Source: Cryptosporangium aurantiacum
GTDB lineage: Bacteria > Actinomycetota > Actinomycetes > Mycobacteriales > Cryptosporangiaceae
DNA: 55,722 nucleotides
Reading direction: 5' to 3'
Assembly: GCF_900143005.1 (NCBI RefSeq)
Contig: NZ_FRCS01000032.1
Span: forward strand, 1-55,722
Part shown: positions 16,691 to 25,956 of the stretch, piece by piece
Position numbering within the stretch: position 1 is the stretch's first letter
Layout: every line of letters begins with the position of its first letter
Notes under the pieces: generated by a model
Seen by the model: only the letters and a program-made list of their open reading frames with translations
Database searches by the model: none
What the model was told of the DNA's origin: nothing
Position numbers and translations under genes: made by a program

Positions 16691-17470
16691 GTGGACGACG
16701 ACACCACCTCCGGGCGGGCGCTGATCGAGCGTCTGCTGTGTTATGCCGTCGACGAGGTCGCCGGGGCGATCGGGGCCGGCGTGAGCCTCGTGCGGGACGG
16801 CAAGATCACCGAGGTCTCCGCGGTCGGCGCCGCGGCGAGGCTGGACCGCTTGCAGTGGGAAGTCGGTGAGGGTCCGGTGGTGCGGGCGCACCACACCGAA
16901 CGGTCCGTGCTCTCCGACGACCTGCGCGCCGACCCGGAGTACCCGGCGCTGCGGCGGTCGCTGACCGGGACGTACGTGTCCGGGCTCCCCGGTACCGTCG
17001 GCGCGGTCGCGATGCCCGGTTCCTGGGACGAGGGCGGTCCCTCCCAGTTCTCGCTCTACCTCGAGCGCAAGCCGAGCGAGAAGACCGTCGCGGTGCTCGA
17101 CCGGATCGAGCCGATGGTCTCGCACGCGCTGGCCACCGTGGTGTTCTGCGAGAAGGAGTCGATGCGCGCCGACCAGATGGCGAAGATGGTTCAGTACCGG
17201 CGCGTGATCGAGCAGTGCAAGGGCGCGCTGATGGCGACCACGGGGGTCTCCGCGCCGCGGGCGTTCGAGCTGCTCGACCGCGCCAGCCAGCGCTACAACG
17301 TACGGCTGCGCGAGCTGGCGGTGGCGCTGGCCGAGCACGTCGGCAACGCCCCCGCCGAGCATCCGGACGACGTCGGTCACGTGCTGACGCCCACCGAGAG
17401 CGCCCGCACCGCCGCCCGCCAGCTGTGGCGTGCGGTGGCTCGCGCGTCAAAGGCGGAGAACGGCCACTGA
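16691..17470 (+). CDS. GAF-ANTAR RNA-binding antitermination regulator
   Basis: 259 aa. Residues 1-150 look like a GAF sensor domain (DRLQWEVGEGPVVRAH). The C-terminal 55-60 residues are an ANTAR domain (VIEQCKGALMATTGVSAPRAFELL...RELA), which in other proteins binds paired hexaloop RNA hairpins to prevent termination. No kinase partner is adjacent. GTG at 16691 with GGGAA upstream is preferred; a TTG at 16658 would add 11 residues. Its end overlaps the convergent treZ gene by 24 bp. Signal and targets unknown. Confidence 0.83.
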   Translation: MDDDTTSGRALIERLLCYAVDEVAGAIGAGVSLVRDGKITEVSAVGAAARLDRLQWEVGEGPVVRAHHTERSVLSDDLRADPEYPALRRSLTGTYVSGLPGTVGAVAMPGSWDEGGPSQFSLYLERKPSEKTVAVLDRIEPMVSHALATVVFCEKESMRADQMAKMVQYRRVIEQCKGALMATTGVSAPRAFELLDRASQRYNVRLRELAVALAEHVGNAPAEHPDDVGHVLTPTESARTAARQLWRAVARASKAENGH

Positions 17471-19180
17471 CTCCGGGGGCAGCCAGACCGTGGGGCCGTC
17501 CTCGACGTCGACGTTCTCGCCGAACAGAACCGCGTCGACCGGTGCCGCCAGCGGGATCGCCTGGGCCTCGCCGGCCAGGTTGACCGCGACCGCGTGCCGT
17601 TCACCGCGGTACACGACCAGACGACGCGAGTGGTCGTCGTACTCCACCGCCACCCGGTCCAGCCGCGGATCGCTCAGGTCCGAGACGCTCCGCCGCAGCG
17701 CGATCAGCCGCCGGTAGGCGTCCAGCAGGCCGGCGTGCGGTGGCTTCTCCAGCTCGGTCCAGTCGAGCTTGGAACGCTCGAACGTCGCCGGGTCCTGCGG
17801 GCTCGGCACGTCGGCCTCGCCCCACCCGTACGCGGCGAACTCGGACTTGCGGCCGTTCTCCACCGCGGTGGCGAGGTCCGGTTCCGGGTGGCTGGTGAAG
17901 TACTGCCACGGCGTGCTCGCGCCCCACTCCTCACCCATGAACAGCATCGGCGTGAACGGTGACGTCAGCATCAGCGCCGCGCCGATCGTCAGCAGGCCGG
18001 GGGAGAGCGTGGCGGAAAGCCGGTCACCGATGGCGCGGTTACCGATCTGGTCGTGGTTCTGCAGGCTCACCACGAACCGGTAGCCGGGGGTGTTCCGCCG
18101 GTCGACCGGTCGGCCGTGCACCCGCTCGCGGAACGACGAGTACGTCCCGGCGTGCAGATACGCGCTGGTCAGCACCGTGGTGAGCGTTGAGAGTGACCCG
18201 AAGTCGCGGTAGTAACCGCTGCGCTCGCCGGTGAGCAGCGCGTGCAGCGCGTGGTGGACGTCGTCGTCCCAGGCCGCGGTGAGGCCGTACCCGCCGGCCT
18301 CGACCGGCACCATCAGCGTCGGGTCGTTGAGGTCGGACTCGGCGATCAGCGACAGCGGCCTGCCGACGTGCGTGGAGAGGACGTCGACCTCGCGGGACGC
18401 CTCCTCCAGCAGGTGGGCGGCGCGGGTGTCGGCGAGCGCGTGCACGGCGTCCAGGCGCAGCGCGTCGACGTGGAAGTCGCGGAACCAGCCGAGGATGTTG
18501 TCCAGGATGTAGCGCCGGACCTCGTCGGAGTTCGGTCCGTCGAGGTTCACCAGGTCACCCCAGGTGTTGCGGCCCTCCTTGAGGTACGGGCCGAACCGCG
18601 GCAGGTAGTTGCCGGACGGACCGAAGTGGTTGTAGACGACGTCGAGCGCCACGCCGACGCCCCTGCGGTGGCACGCGTCGACGAACCGCTTCAAGCCGTC
18701 CGGGCCGCCGTACTGCTCGTGCACGGCGTACCAGGCGACACCGTCGTACCCCCAGTTGTAGGGGCCGTTGAAGCTGTTGACCGGCAACAGCTCGACCAGG
18801 TCGACGCCCAGCTCCACCAGGTGGTCGAGTCGCTCGATCGCGGCGTCGAACGTCCCCTGCGGGGTGAACGTGCCGACGTGCAGCTCGTAGAGGACGCTGC
18901 CCGGGAGCTGCTTGCCGGTCCAGTCGCCGTCGGTCCACCGGTACGCGCCGTGGTCGTAGACGCGGCCCGGCTCGTGGACGCCGTTGGGCAGCCACGCGGC
19001 GCGCGGGTCGGGGAGCGGTTGCGGGTCGTCGTCCAGCAGGTAGGCGTAGTCGGTGCCGGGGACGGCGTCCGGCAGGTCGACGCGCCACCAGTCGCCGGAG
19101 CGCTCCAGATCGGCCGTGTGCTCGCCCACCCGGATCCGGACCCGGGACGGCTTGGGTGCCCACAGCTCGAAAGCCGTCAT
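17447..19180 (-). CDS. treZ: Maltooligosyltrehalose trehalohydrolase
   Basis: 577 aa. An N-terminal beta-sandwich (FELWAPKPSRVRIRV) precedes the GH13 barrel. Catalytic elements are DALRLDAVHA near 240 (nucleophile Asp), LIAESDLNDP near 281 (acid/base Glu) and LQNHDQIGNR near 376. It releases free trehalose from maltooligosyl-trehalose. ATG overlaps the treY stop (ATGA). Third gene of glgX-treY-treZ. The 3' end overlaps the GAF-ANTAR gene by 24 bp in opposite orientation. Confidence 0.95.
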   Translation of the reverse strand: MTAFELWAPKPSRVRIRVGEHTADLERSGDWWRVDLPDAVPGTDYAYLLDDDPQPLPDPRAAWLPNGVHEPGRVYDHGAYRWTDGDWTGKQLPGSVLYELHVGTFTPQGTFDAAIERLDHLVELGVDLVELLPVNSFNGPYNWGYDGVAWYAVHEQYGGPDGLKRFVDACHRRGVGVALDVVYNHFGPSGNYLPRFGPYLKEGRNTWGDLVNLDGPNSDEVRRYILDNILGWFRDFHVDALRLDAVHALADTRAAHLLEEASREVDVLSTHVGRPLSLIAESDLNDPTLMVPVEAGGYGLTAAWDDDVHHALHALLTGERSGYYRDFGSLSTLTTVLTSAYLHAGTYSSFRERVHGRPVDRRNTPGYRFVVSLQNHDQIGNRAIGDRLSATLSPGLLTIGAALMLTSPFTPMLFMGEEWGASTPWQYFTSHPEPDLATAVENGRKSEFAAYGWGEADVPSPQDPATFERSKLDWTELEKPPHAGLLDAYRRLIALRRSVSDLSDPRLDRVAVEYDDHSRRLVVYRGERHAVAVNLAGEAQAIPLAAPVDAVLFGENVDVEDGPTVWLPPESVAVLRL

Positions 19181-21477
19181 GGTGCACTCCTCGTGAGCAG
19201 GGCCACCGGGTAGCGGGACAGGATGTCGACGACGCCGACCGGACCGTCCGCCCCGGCGGAGTACACCGCGCCGGTCAGCGCGTCCGTCCACTCGCCGTCC
19301 GGGAGCTCCAGCACGGTGTCGCCCCAGCCGCCGCGCCGCTCCAGCGCGACCGGCAGCCGGGTCGCCACGGTGATCGCACCACCCCGGTCGAACGCCACCG
19401 CGTGCGCGGCCGCCGACCCGGACGCCGACACCGGCGTGTACCCGCTGAAGAGCTCCGGCCGATCGCGCCGCAACCGCAGGGCCCGCGAGGTGACCAGCAG
19501 CTTGGCGGCCCCCTCGGCGTCCACCGGCGGCAGCCAGCCGTCGTCGAGCCGGGCCAGCAGCTTGCGCCTGGCGTCGAAGTCGACCGGTCGCCGGTTGTCC
19601 GGGTCGACCAGCGAGTTGTCCCACAGCTCGGTGCCCTGGTAGGTGTCCGGGATCCCCGGCATCGTCAGCTGTACCAGCTTCTGGCCGAGCGCGTTGACCC
19701 AGCCGTAGGGCGTGATCCGCTCGGCGAATTTCACCACGTCGGGGGAGGCAACTGCGGCCTCCACGGCGGCGTCCAGCGCGGCTTCGAACTCCTCGTTCGG
19801 GTCGTTCCAGGACGTGACGGTCCGCGCCTCCCGAGCGGACTTGCGCATCGCCTCGCGAAGCCGTGACGCCTCGATCGGCCAGGTCGCGGCGACCGACTGG
19901 TACAGCAGGTGGGCGATCGCCCCGTCCGGCACCGGCGCGATGTCCCGCCAGCGCCGCACGGCGTCCGCCCACTCATCCGGGAGCTCCGACAGCACGGCCA
20001 GCCGCGCCCGGACGTCCTCGGAGCGCTTCGTGTCGTGCGTCGACAGCGTGGTCATGCCGCGGGGGAACACCGCCTGCCGCGCCTGCGCCGCCGCGTGCCA
20101 CTCGGCAGGCGAGCCGCCGAACTTCGTCGGGTCACCGCCGACCTCGTTGAGCGCGACGAACCGCGTCCACCGGTAGAACGCGGTGTCCTCGGCGCCCTTG
20201 GCCATCACCGCGCCGGACGTCTGCTGGAACCGGATCGCCAGCTCGTCGTCCGGGTCGGTCAGCCGGGGCTCCAGCGCGTCCAGCGCCGGTCCGAGGTCGG
20301 GGCGGTTCTCGCGCGCGAGGACCAGGGCCGACGCCAGGTGGTCGAGTCCGAACGGCAGGTACGACCGGTACACCGGGAACACCGCCAAAATTTCGGACAG
20401 CGCCTCTGCGTATTCAGACACGTCGGGCACGACCGGCTCGGCAGGGGAGACCCCGGACGCCAGCCGGGCGAGCCGACGCAGCTCCGCCCTGAGCATGCCG
20501 GTCGCGACGTCCTTCTTGGACGTGTAGAGCAGCCCCGGATAGTCGGTGGCAACGCCGGTCAGCTCGGTGTCCAGCGCGGTGAACGCGTCCTCGCCCGCCG
20601 GGTCGACGAACAGCGCACCGACCTCGCCCAGCGCGTCGTACCCGGTCAGGCCGTCGATCGGCCACTCCGGCAACGCCTCGCCCGGCTCGGCGATCTTCTC
20701 CACCACGAGCCAGGCGTCCGGCGCTCCGATCCGCAGCCGCTGCAGGTACTCACCGGGGTCGCGGAGGCCGTCCGGATGGTCGACGCGAATGCCGTCCAGG
20801 TCGCCCTCGGCGTACCAGCGGAGGATCTCGCCGTGGGTGGCGTTGAAGACCGTCGGGTCCTCGACCCGGAGCCCGGCCAGGTCGGTGATCGCGAAGAACC
20901 GCCGGTACGTGATCTCGGCGTCGCCGCGGCGCCAGTCGACCAGCCGGTAGTGCTGCCGGTCGTGCACCTCCTCGGGCGTTCCGTCCTCCGTGCCCGGCGC
21001 GAGCGGGTACCGGTGCTCGTAGTAGTGCAGTTCTCCGTCGGAGACCGTGAGCGCGGAGACGTCGTCGTCCGATCCCAGAACCGGGATCAGCAGCGGGCCG
21101 CGGTCCCAGTCGATGTCGAACCAGCGGGCGTAGTCCGACTCGCGCCCCCGCTTCAGCACGTCCCACCAGGCCGGGTTGGCCTCCGGAACGGCGACCCCGG
21201 CGTGGTTCGGGACGATGTCGACGACCAGGCCGAGGCCGTGGGCGCGCAGCGCGCTCACCAGCTCGGACAGCGCGGACGCCCCGCCCAGTGCGGTGTTCAC
21301 GCGCGAGTGGTCGACCACGTCGTACCCGTGCGCGGATCCGGGCGCGGACTGCAGCAGCGGCGCCGAGTACAGCTGGGTCGCGCCGAGGTCGGCCAGGTAG
21401 TCGGCGAGCCCGGCGGCCGCACCCAGGTCGAACGCCGGCTGCACCTGCACCCGGTAGGTGCCTCGCACGGCCCCCAT
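19177..21477 (-). CDS. treY: Maltooligosyltrehalose synthase
   Basis: 766 aa, usual size. Starts TYRVQVQPAFDL..AAGLADYL like other TreY proteins. GIRVDHPDGLRDP near 232 holds the nucleophile Asp, VVEKIAEPGE near 259 the acid/base Glu, and STHDTKRSEDVRAR near 480 is the hallmark TreY segment. It isomerises the reducing-end alpha-1,4 bond of maltodextrin to alpha,alpha-1,1, preparing the substrate for TreZ. The ATG (21477) shares one base with the glgX stop. The open frame continues 60 codons upstream but that is inside glgX. Confidence 0.95.
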   Translation of the reverse strand: MGAVRGTYRVQVQPAFDLGAAAGLADYLADLGATQLYSAPLLQSAPGSAHGYDVVDHSRVNTALGGASALSELVSALRAHGLGLVVDIVPNHAGVAVPEANPAWWDVLKRGRESDYARWFDIDWDRGPLLIPVLGSDDDVSALTVSDGELHYYEHRYPLAPGTEDGTPEEVHDRQHYRLVDWRRGDAEITYRRFFAITDLAGLRVEDPTVFNATHGEILRWYAEGDLDGIRVDHPDGLRDPGEYLQRLRIGAPDAWLVVEKIAEPGEALPEWPIDGLTGYDALGEVGALFVDPAGEDAFTALDTELTGVATDYPGLLYTSKKDVATGMLRAELRRLARLASGVSPAEPVVPDVSEYAEALSEILAVFPVYRSYLPFGLDHLASALVLARENRPDLGPALDALEPRLTDPDDELAIRFQQTSGAVMAKGAEDTAFYRWTRFVALNEVGGDPTKFGGSPAEWHAAAQARQAVFPRGMTTLSTHDTKRSEDVRARLAVLSELPDEWADAVRRWRDIAPVPDGAIAHLLYQSVAATWPIEASRLREAMRKSAREARTVTSWNDPNEEFEAALDAAVEAAVASPDVVKFAERITPYGWVNALGQKLVQLTMPGIPDTYQGTELWDNSLVDPDNRRPVDFDARRKLLARLDDGWLPPVDAEGAAKLLVTSRALRLRRDRPELFSGYTPVSASGSAAAHAVAFDRGGAITVATRLPVALERRGGWGDTVLELPDGEWTDALTGAVYSAGADGPVGVVDILSRYPVALLTRSAP

Positions 21478-23585
21478 CAGACGTCCCGCTGCAGGACGAG
21501 GAGCGACCGGGCCTCGACCGGGATCTGACCGCCGGCCTCCGCTATCCGTCCGGCACGCTCGCCGGGTGCTGCGGTGTCGATCGCGACCTTCCACTTCGCG
21601 GCGAACTCGCTCGGCGGCATCGTGAAGTCGATCGACTCGTAGTGCGCGTTGAAGCACAGGACGAACGAGTCGTCGAGGATCTGGTCACCCTGCGGCCCCA
21701 GCTCGCGGATGCCCTGCCCGTTGAGGAACAGCATGATCGCGCGGCCGAAGTCGCTCTCCCAGTCGTCCTCGGTCATCTCCCGCCCGTCCGGCGTGAACCA
21801 CTCGATGTCGTTGAGCGGCTTGCCCGCACCGCGGCGGACCGGGCGGCCGTCGAAGAACCGGCGGCGCCGGAACACCGGGTGCTCGGCCCGGAACTCGGCC
21901 AGCTTGCGAACGAAGTCGACCAGCTGCTCGTCGGCGTTGCGCCAGTCGACCCACGACAGGTCGCTGTCCTGGCAGTAGGCGTTGTTGTTGCCCCGCTGGG
22001 TGCGGCCCAGCTCGTCGCCGTGACCGATCATCGGGACGCCCTGGGACAGCAACATCGTCGCCAGGAAGTTCCGGCGCTGCCGGGCCCGGAGTTCGAGGAC
22101 TTCCTGGTCGTCGGTGGGGCCTTCGACCCCGCAGTTCCAGGACCGGTTGTGGCTCTCGCCGTCCTTGTTGTCCTCGCCGTTCTCGTCGTTGTGCTTCTCG
22201 TTGTACGAGACGAGGTCGTTGAGCGTGAACCCGTCGTGGCAGGTCACGAAGTTGATGCTGGCCACCGGACGACGTCCGTCGTGCTGGTAGAGGTCGGCGG
22301 AGCCGGAGATGCGGGACGCGAACTCGCCGATCGTGCCGGGCTCGCCGCGCCAGAAGTCCCGCACGGTGTCGCGGTACCGGCCGTTCCACTCGGTCCACAG
22401 CGGCGGGAAGTTCCCGACCTGGTAGCCACCGGGACCGACGTCCCACGGCTCGGCGATCAGCTTGACCTGGCTGACGATCGGGTCCTGCTGGATGACTTCG
22501 AAGAACGTCGAGAGGCGGTCGACGTCGTAGAACTCCCGGGCCAGCGTCGCGGCGAGGTCGAACCGGAAGCCGTCGACGTGCATCTCGGTGACCCAGTACC
22601 GCAGCGAGTCCATGATCAGTTGCAGTGAATGCGGCTGCCGGACGTTGAGGCTGTTCCCGGTGCCGGTGTAGTCCATGTAGTACTCCGGCTGGTCGTCGAC
22701 CAGCCGGTAGTACGTGCGGTTGTCGATGCCGCGGAAGCTGAGCGTCGGGCCCAGGTGGTTGCCCTCGGCCGTGTGGTTGTAGACGACGTCGAGGATCACT
22801 TCGATGTCGGCGGCGTGCAGCGCTTTGACCATCGCCCGGAACTCCTGGACCTGCTGCCCGCGGGTGCCGGTGCTGCTGTAGCCGGAGTACGGCGCCAGGA
22901 AGCCGATCGTGTTGTAGCCCCAGTAGTTCCGCAGGCCCTTCTCGACCAGGTAGTGGTCGTGCACGAAGTGGTGCACCGGCATCAGTTCGAGCGCGGTGAC
23001 GCCCAGCTTCGAGAGGTGCTCGACCACCGCCGGGTGGCCGATCCCCGCGTACGTACCCCGGAGCGCCTTCGGCACCCCGGGGTGGTTCATCGTCAGCCCG
23101 CGGACGTGGGTCTCGTAGATGACCGTGTCGTGGTACTGGTGCCGCGGGGAGCGGTCCTCGGCCCAGTCGAAGTAGGGGTTCGCGACGACGCACTTGGGCA
23201 GGTGCCGGGCGGAGTCGGTGTCCGAGCGCTCGTGCGGAGCGTCGAATTTGTAGCCGAACAGCGAGTCGTCCCAGTCGACGTCGCCGTCGATGGCCTTCGC
23301 GTACGGGTCGAGCAGCAGCTTGTTCGGGTTGCAGCGGACGCCGGACTGCGGGTCGTGCGGCCCGTGGACCCGGAACCCGTACCGCTGACCCGGCTGTACG
23401 CCGGCGAGGTAACCGTGCCAGACGAAACCGTCGACCTCGGGGAGGGCATGACGCTCCTCGACGCCGCTGTCGTCGAACAAGCAGACTTCGACCTTCGTCG
23501 CGGCCTCGGAGAACAGCGCGAAATTCGTGCCGACGCCGTCGTAGGTCGCACCCAACGGGTAGCTGGTGCCGGCCCACACCTGCAT
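21477..23585 (-). CDS. glgX: Glycogen debranching enzyme
   Basis: 702 aa. CBM48-type N-terminal sandwich (GATYDGVGTNFALFSEAATKVE) followed by GH13 barrel. Catalytic segments are VDGFRFDLA near 341, KLIAEPWDVGPGGYQVG near 380 and CHDGFTLNDLVSYN near 452, all typical of GlgX. It removes alpha-1,6 branches left by phosphorylase and supplies linear maltodextrin to TreY. The ATG at 23585 has AGGAGG eight nt upstream. First gene of the trehalose operon, divergent from the NhaP-type antiporter. Confidence 0.95.
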   Translation of the reverse strand: MQVWAGTSYPLGATYDGVGTNFALFSEAATKVEVCLFDDSGVEERHALPEVDGFVWHGYLAGVQPGQRYGFRVHGPHDPQSGVRCNPNKLLLDPYAKAIDGDVDWDDSLFGYKFDAPHERSDTDSARHLPKCVVANPYFDWAEDRSPRHQYHDTVIYETHVRGLTMNHPGVPKALRGTYAGIGHPAVVEHLSKLGVTALELMPVHHFVHDHYLVEKGLRNYWGYNTIGFLAPYSGYSSTGTRGQQVQEFRAMVKALHAADIEVILDVVYNHTAEGNHLGPTLSFRGIDNRTYYRLVDDQPEYYMDYTGTGNSLNVRQPHSLQLIMDSLRYWVTEMHVDGFRFDLAATLAREFYDVDRLSTFFEVIQQDPIVSQVKLIAEPWDVGPGGYQVGNFPPLWTEWNGRYRDTVRDFWRGEPGTIGEFASRISGSADLYQHDGRRPVASINFVTCHDGFTLNDLVSYNEKHNDENGEDNKDGESHNRSWNCGVEGPTDDQEVLELRARQRRNFLATMLLSQGVPMIGHGDELGRTQRGNNNAYCQDSDLSWVDWRNADEQLVDFVRKLAEFRAEHPVFRRRRFFDGRPVRRGAGKPLNDIEWFTPDGREMTEDDWESDFGRAIMLFLNGQGIRELGPQGDQILDDSFVLCFNAHYESIDFTMPPSEFAAKWKVAIDTAAPGERAGRIAEAGGQIPVEARSLLVLQRDV

Positions 23586-23822
23586 CGTGCCTCCTCGTCG
23601 AACGTGCCGTCGTGGTACACCCACCGGATCCGCATCGATCCAGCGAGCCCCGGGCGAGGGGCCGCGAAACCAGTCCTGCCCCATGTCGGCCCGGTGCAAT
23701 CCTCCGCCCTCGGGCCAGGTGCGCGTAGACCGGGGCGGCAATCCGTCCGGCCGCGCTCACTCGGCATGCCGGTCCGAGGAGCGTCACAGGTGGGTGCACG
23801 GGTTCCCGGGTAGGTCTGGCGT

Positions 23823-25367
23823 GTGACACCTCTGGTCCTGGTTCTGATCCTCCTGCTCGGCGTCGTCCTCGTCAGTCCGCTCGCCGACCGGTTCGGCGTC
23901 CCCGCGCCGGTGGCGCTGACCGTGTTCGGGGCGGTTCTCGCGCTGCTCCCGGACGCGCCGACCGAGCTGATCGAACCGCACCTGGTCCTCCCGCTGTTCC
24001 TGCCGCCGCTGCTGTTCGCGGCGGCGCAGCGCAGCTCGCGCCGGGACTTCACCCGGAACTGGACGGTGCTGCTCGCGCTCGCGGTCGGGTTGGTGCTGGT
24101 GACCACGGCGGTCGTCGCGGTGGTCGCCCGCTGGGTGGATCCCAGCCTGACGCTGTACGCCGCGATCGCGCTCGGCGCGGTGGTGTCGCCGCCGGACCCG
24201 GTCGCGGCGACGTCGCTGGCCGGGCGGCTCGGGCTGCCGAAGCGGCTGGTCGCGGTCCTGGAGGGCGAGGGGCTGATCAACGACGCGCTGGCGCTGGTGA
24301 TCTACACGACCGCGGTCTCCGCGGCGTTGACCGACTCGTTCTCGGTCGCCGACGCGGCCGGCACGCTGGCTGTTTCCGTGCTGGTCGGCCCGCTGGTGGG
24401 GCTGGCGGTCGGGTGGGTGGGGCGGGCGTTGATCAGTCGGTTGTCCGACCCCCGTGCCGAGGTCGGGCTGTCGCTGCTGCTGCCGTACGCCGCCTACCTC
24501 GGGCTGGAGGAACTCGGTGGCTCCGGCGTCCTCGCGGTCGTGGTGGCCGGGCTGATGCTCGGCCAGGGTGGGAGCGACGCGTACACCGGCGCCGGGTTCC
24601 TGGCCGGCGGCACCGTGTGGCGGGTGGCCGACTGGATGATCGGCGGCTTCGCGTTCGGGTTGGTGGGCTTCGAGCTGGTCCGCGTCGTGCTGGATCCCGG
24701 CGTGCCGACGTACGGCGTGGGGGTGGCGACCGCGGTGTGCGTCGCCGCGATCGCGACCAGAGCGCTGTTCGTGCTTCCGCTGGGCTGGGTCGCCGGACGG
24801 CGGATGCGCCGGTCGGCGGAGTCGCACGGCTGGCGGGAGTCGACGGTGGTGTCCTGGGCCGGGATGCGCGGTGTCGTCACGCTGGCGACCGCGCTGGCCC
24901 TTCCGGCCGACTTCCCCGGGCGTCCGGTGGTGTTGTTCGCCGCGATTGCGGTCGTCGTGGTGACGCTGGTCGGGCAGGGGCTGACGCTGCCGTGGCTGGT
25001 GCGCGCGCTCGGCGTCCGGTCGCCGGAGGAGGAGCAGGGCGAGATCAACCGGGCCAGAGCGGTGGCCGCAGGCGCCGCGCTCGCCCGGCTGGACGAGTTG
25101 CACGCCGACGGCCGGATCGACGACGAGATCGCCGAGGCCATCCGGCGCCGGTACGCGCGTACCGTCCCGGGCCTGCGGGCCGACCTGCCCGCCGACGTGC
25201 GGCAGCGGATCCTCGACGTCAGCAGGGTCTCCCGGCACCTGCGTGAGGCCGAGCAGGCCGCGGTGCTCAGCCTGCGCAGTGAGGGTGAGGTGAGCACCGA
25301 CGCCGCCGACCGTGTCCTCCGCGACATCGCCGCCCGTACGGTCCGCGACCTGTACCACGCGGGCTGA
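23823..25367 (+). CDS. CPA1-family Na+/H+ antiporter
   Basis: 514 aa. About 12 helices in residues 1-400. GAVVSPPDPVAATS and LEGEGLINDALALV are the CPA1 signatures, differing from the SSTDAA type of the other antiporter here. A cytoplasmic helical tail of about 110 residues follows (INRARAVAAGAALARLDEL), as in the actinobacterial NhaP group. It likely exchanges Na+ or K+ for H+ in osmotic or pH stress. GTG start at 23823. No clear ribosome-binding site, so the mRNA may be leaderless. Confidence 0.88.
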   Translation: MTPLVLVLILLLGVVLVSPLADRFGVPAPVALTVFGAVLALLPDAPTELIEPHLVLPLFLPPLLFAAAQRSSRRDFTRNWTVLLALAVGLVLVTTAVVAVVARWVDPSLTLYAAIALGAVVSPPDPVAATSLAGRLGLPKRLVAVLEGEGLINDALALVIYTTAVSAALTDSFSVADAAGTLAVSVLVGPLVGLAVGWVGRALISRLSDPRAEVGLSLLLPYAAYLGLEELGGSGVLAVVVAGLMLGQGGSDAYTGAGFLAGGTVWRVADWMIGGFAFGLVGFELVRVVLDPGVPTYGVGVATAVCVAAIATRALFVLPLGWVAGRRMRRSAESHGWRESTVVSWAGMRGVVTLATALALPADFPGRPVVLFAAIAVVVVTLVGQGLTLPWLVRALGVRSPEEEQGEINRARAVAAGAALARLDELHADGRIDDEIAEAIRRRYARTVPGLRADLPADVRQRILDVSRVSRHLREAEQAAVLSLRSEGEVSTDAADRVLRDIAARTVRDLYHAG

Positions 25368-25469
25368 GCGGGGGCGCGCAACCGAGCTGCCACGGTGCGG
25401 CACTTGGCGCGCCACCCGGGCGGCCCGATCTCCCGGTTGCAGCCGAGCCGACCCCACCGGGAGAACCCC

Positions 25470-25820
25470 ATGCCGTCCGAGAACCTCTCCGCAGCCCCTG
25501 TCATCGCGATCGCCGATGTGCCCGTTGTTCGCGACCGGCGCCGCCGCGGCCAGCAGGTCGAGTTGGTCGGCACGATCCGCGGATTCGACGTCACCGAGGG
25601 CACCGTGACGATCGTCGACGTCCAGGACGGCCGCCGGGTGCACCACGAGCTGACCGTCCGGCTCACCGCGCAGGCCACGATCACCGTCGACGGCAAGCGC
25701 CGGGTCCTCTCCTCGCTGCCGTTCGGGCAGAAGCTCATCGTCACCGGCGTCCTCGACGGCACCGTCGTCACCTCCGGCGAGGTCCACGCGCTCACGCTCA
25801 CCGGGCTCTTCGCGGTCTGA
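25470..25820 (+). CDS. Small beta-rich protein, OB-fold-like
   Basis: 116 aa. No signal peptide or membrane helix. After a 25-residue start come alternating strands (QQVELVGTIRGFD, GTVTIVDVQDG, AQATITVDGKRR, GQKLIVTGVLDG, GEVHALTLTG), a pattern fitting a small five-strand barrel such as an OB fold. No binding motif can be assigned. ATG at 25470 follows gggagaacccc. It is flanked by a terminator and appears to be a single-gene unit. Family not recognised. Confidence 0.6.
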   Translation: MPSENLSAAPVIAIADVPVVRDRRRRGQQVELVGTIRGFDVTEGTVTIVDVQDGRRVHHELTVRLTAQATITVDGKRRVLSSLPFGQKLIVTGVLDGTVVTSGEVHALTLTGLFAV

Positions 25821-25830
25821 GCTCGACGTC

Positions 25831-25864
25831 ACCGGGACCCCGCGCCGTGGCGCGGGGTCCCGGT
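25831..25864. terminator. Hairpin terminator
   Basis: Self-complementary arms accgggaccccgcg and cgcggggtcccggt, closing on a very short loop around GCCGTGGC. It begins 10 nt after the stop of the small beta-rich protein. Confidence 0.8.
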
Positions 25865-25886
25865 CGTGTGTCAGGACGCACGGAAC

Positions 25887-25913
25887 GGTTTGCCCCTGCG
25901 GTCGCTCGGGCAC
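25887..25913 (+). promoter_or_regulatory. Possible SigF/SigB-type promoter of the SDR gene
   Basis: GGTTT (25887-25891) and GGGCAC (25908-25913) are 16 bp apart, one or two bases off the known actinobacterial SigF pattern GGTTT-N15/16-GGGTAT. It lies 43 nt before the SDR start. A SigF-type sigma factor gene is encoded 5 kb away. Tentative. Confidence 0.3.
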
Positions 25914-25956
25914 CTCGTCGGAGCAAGTCGACCCCCGACCCGAGGAGACGACGGCC

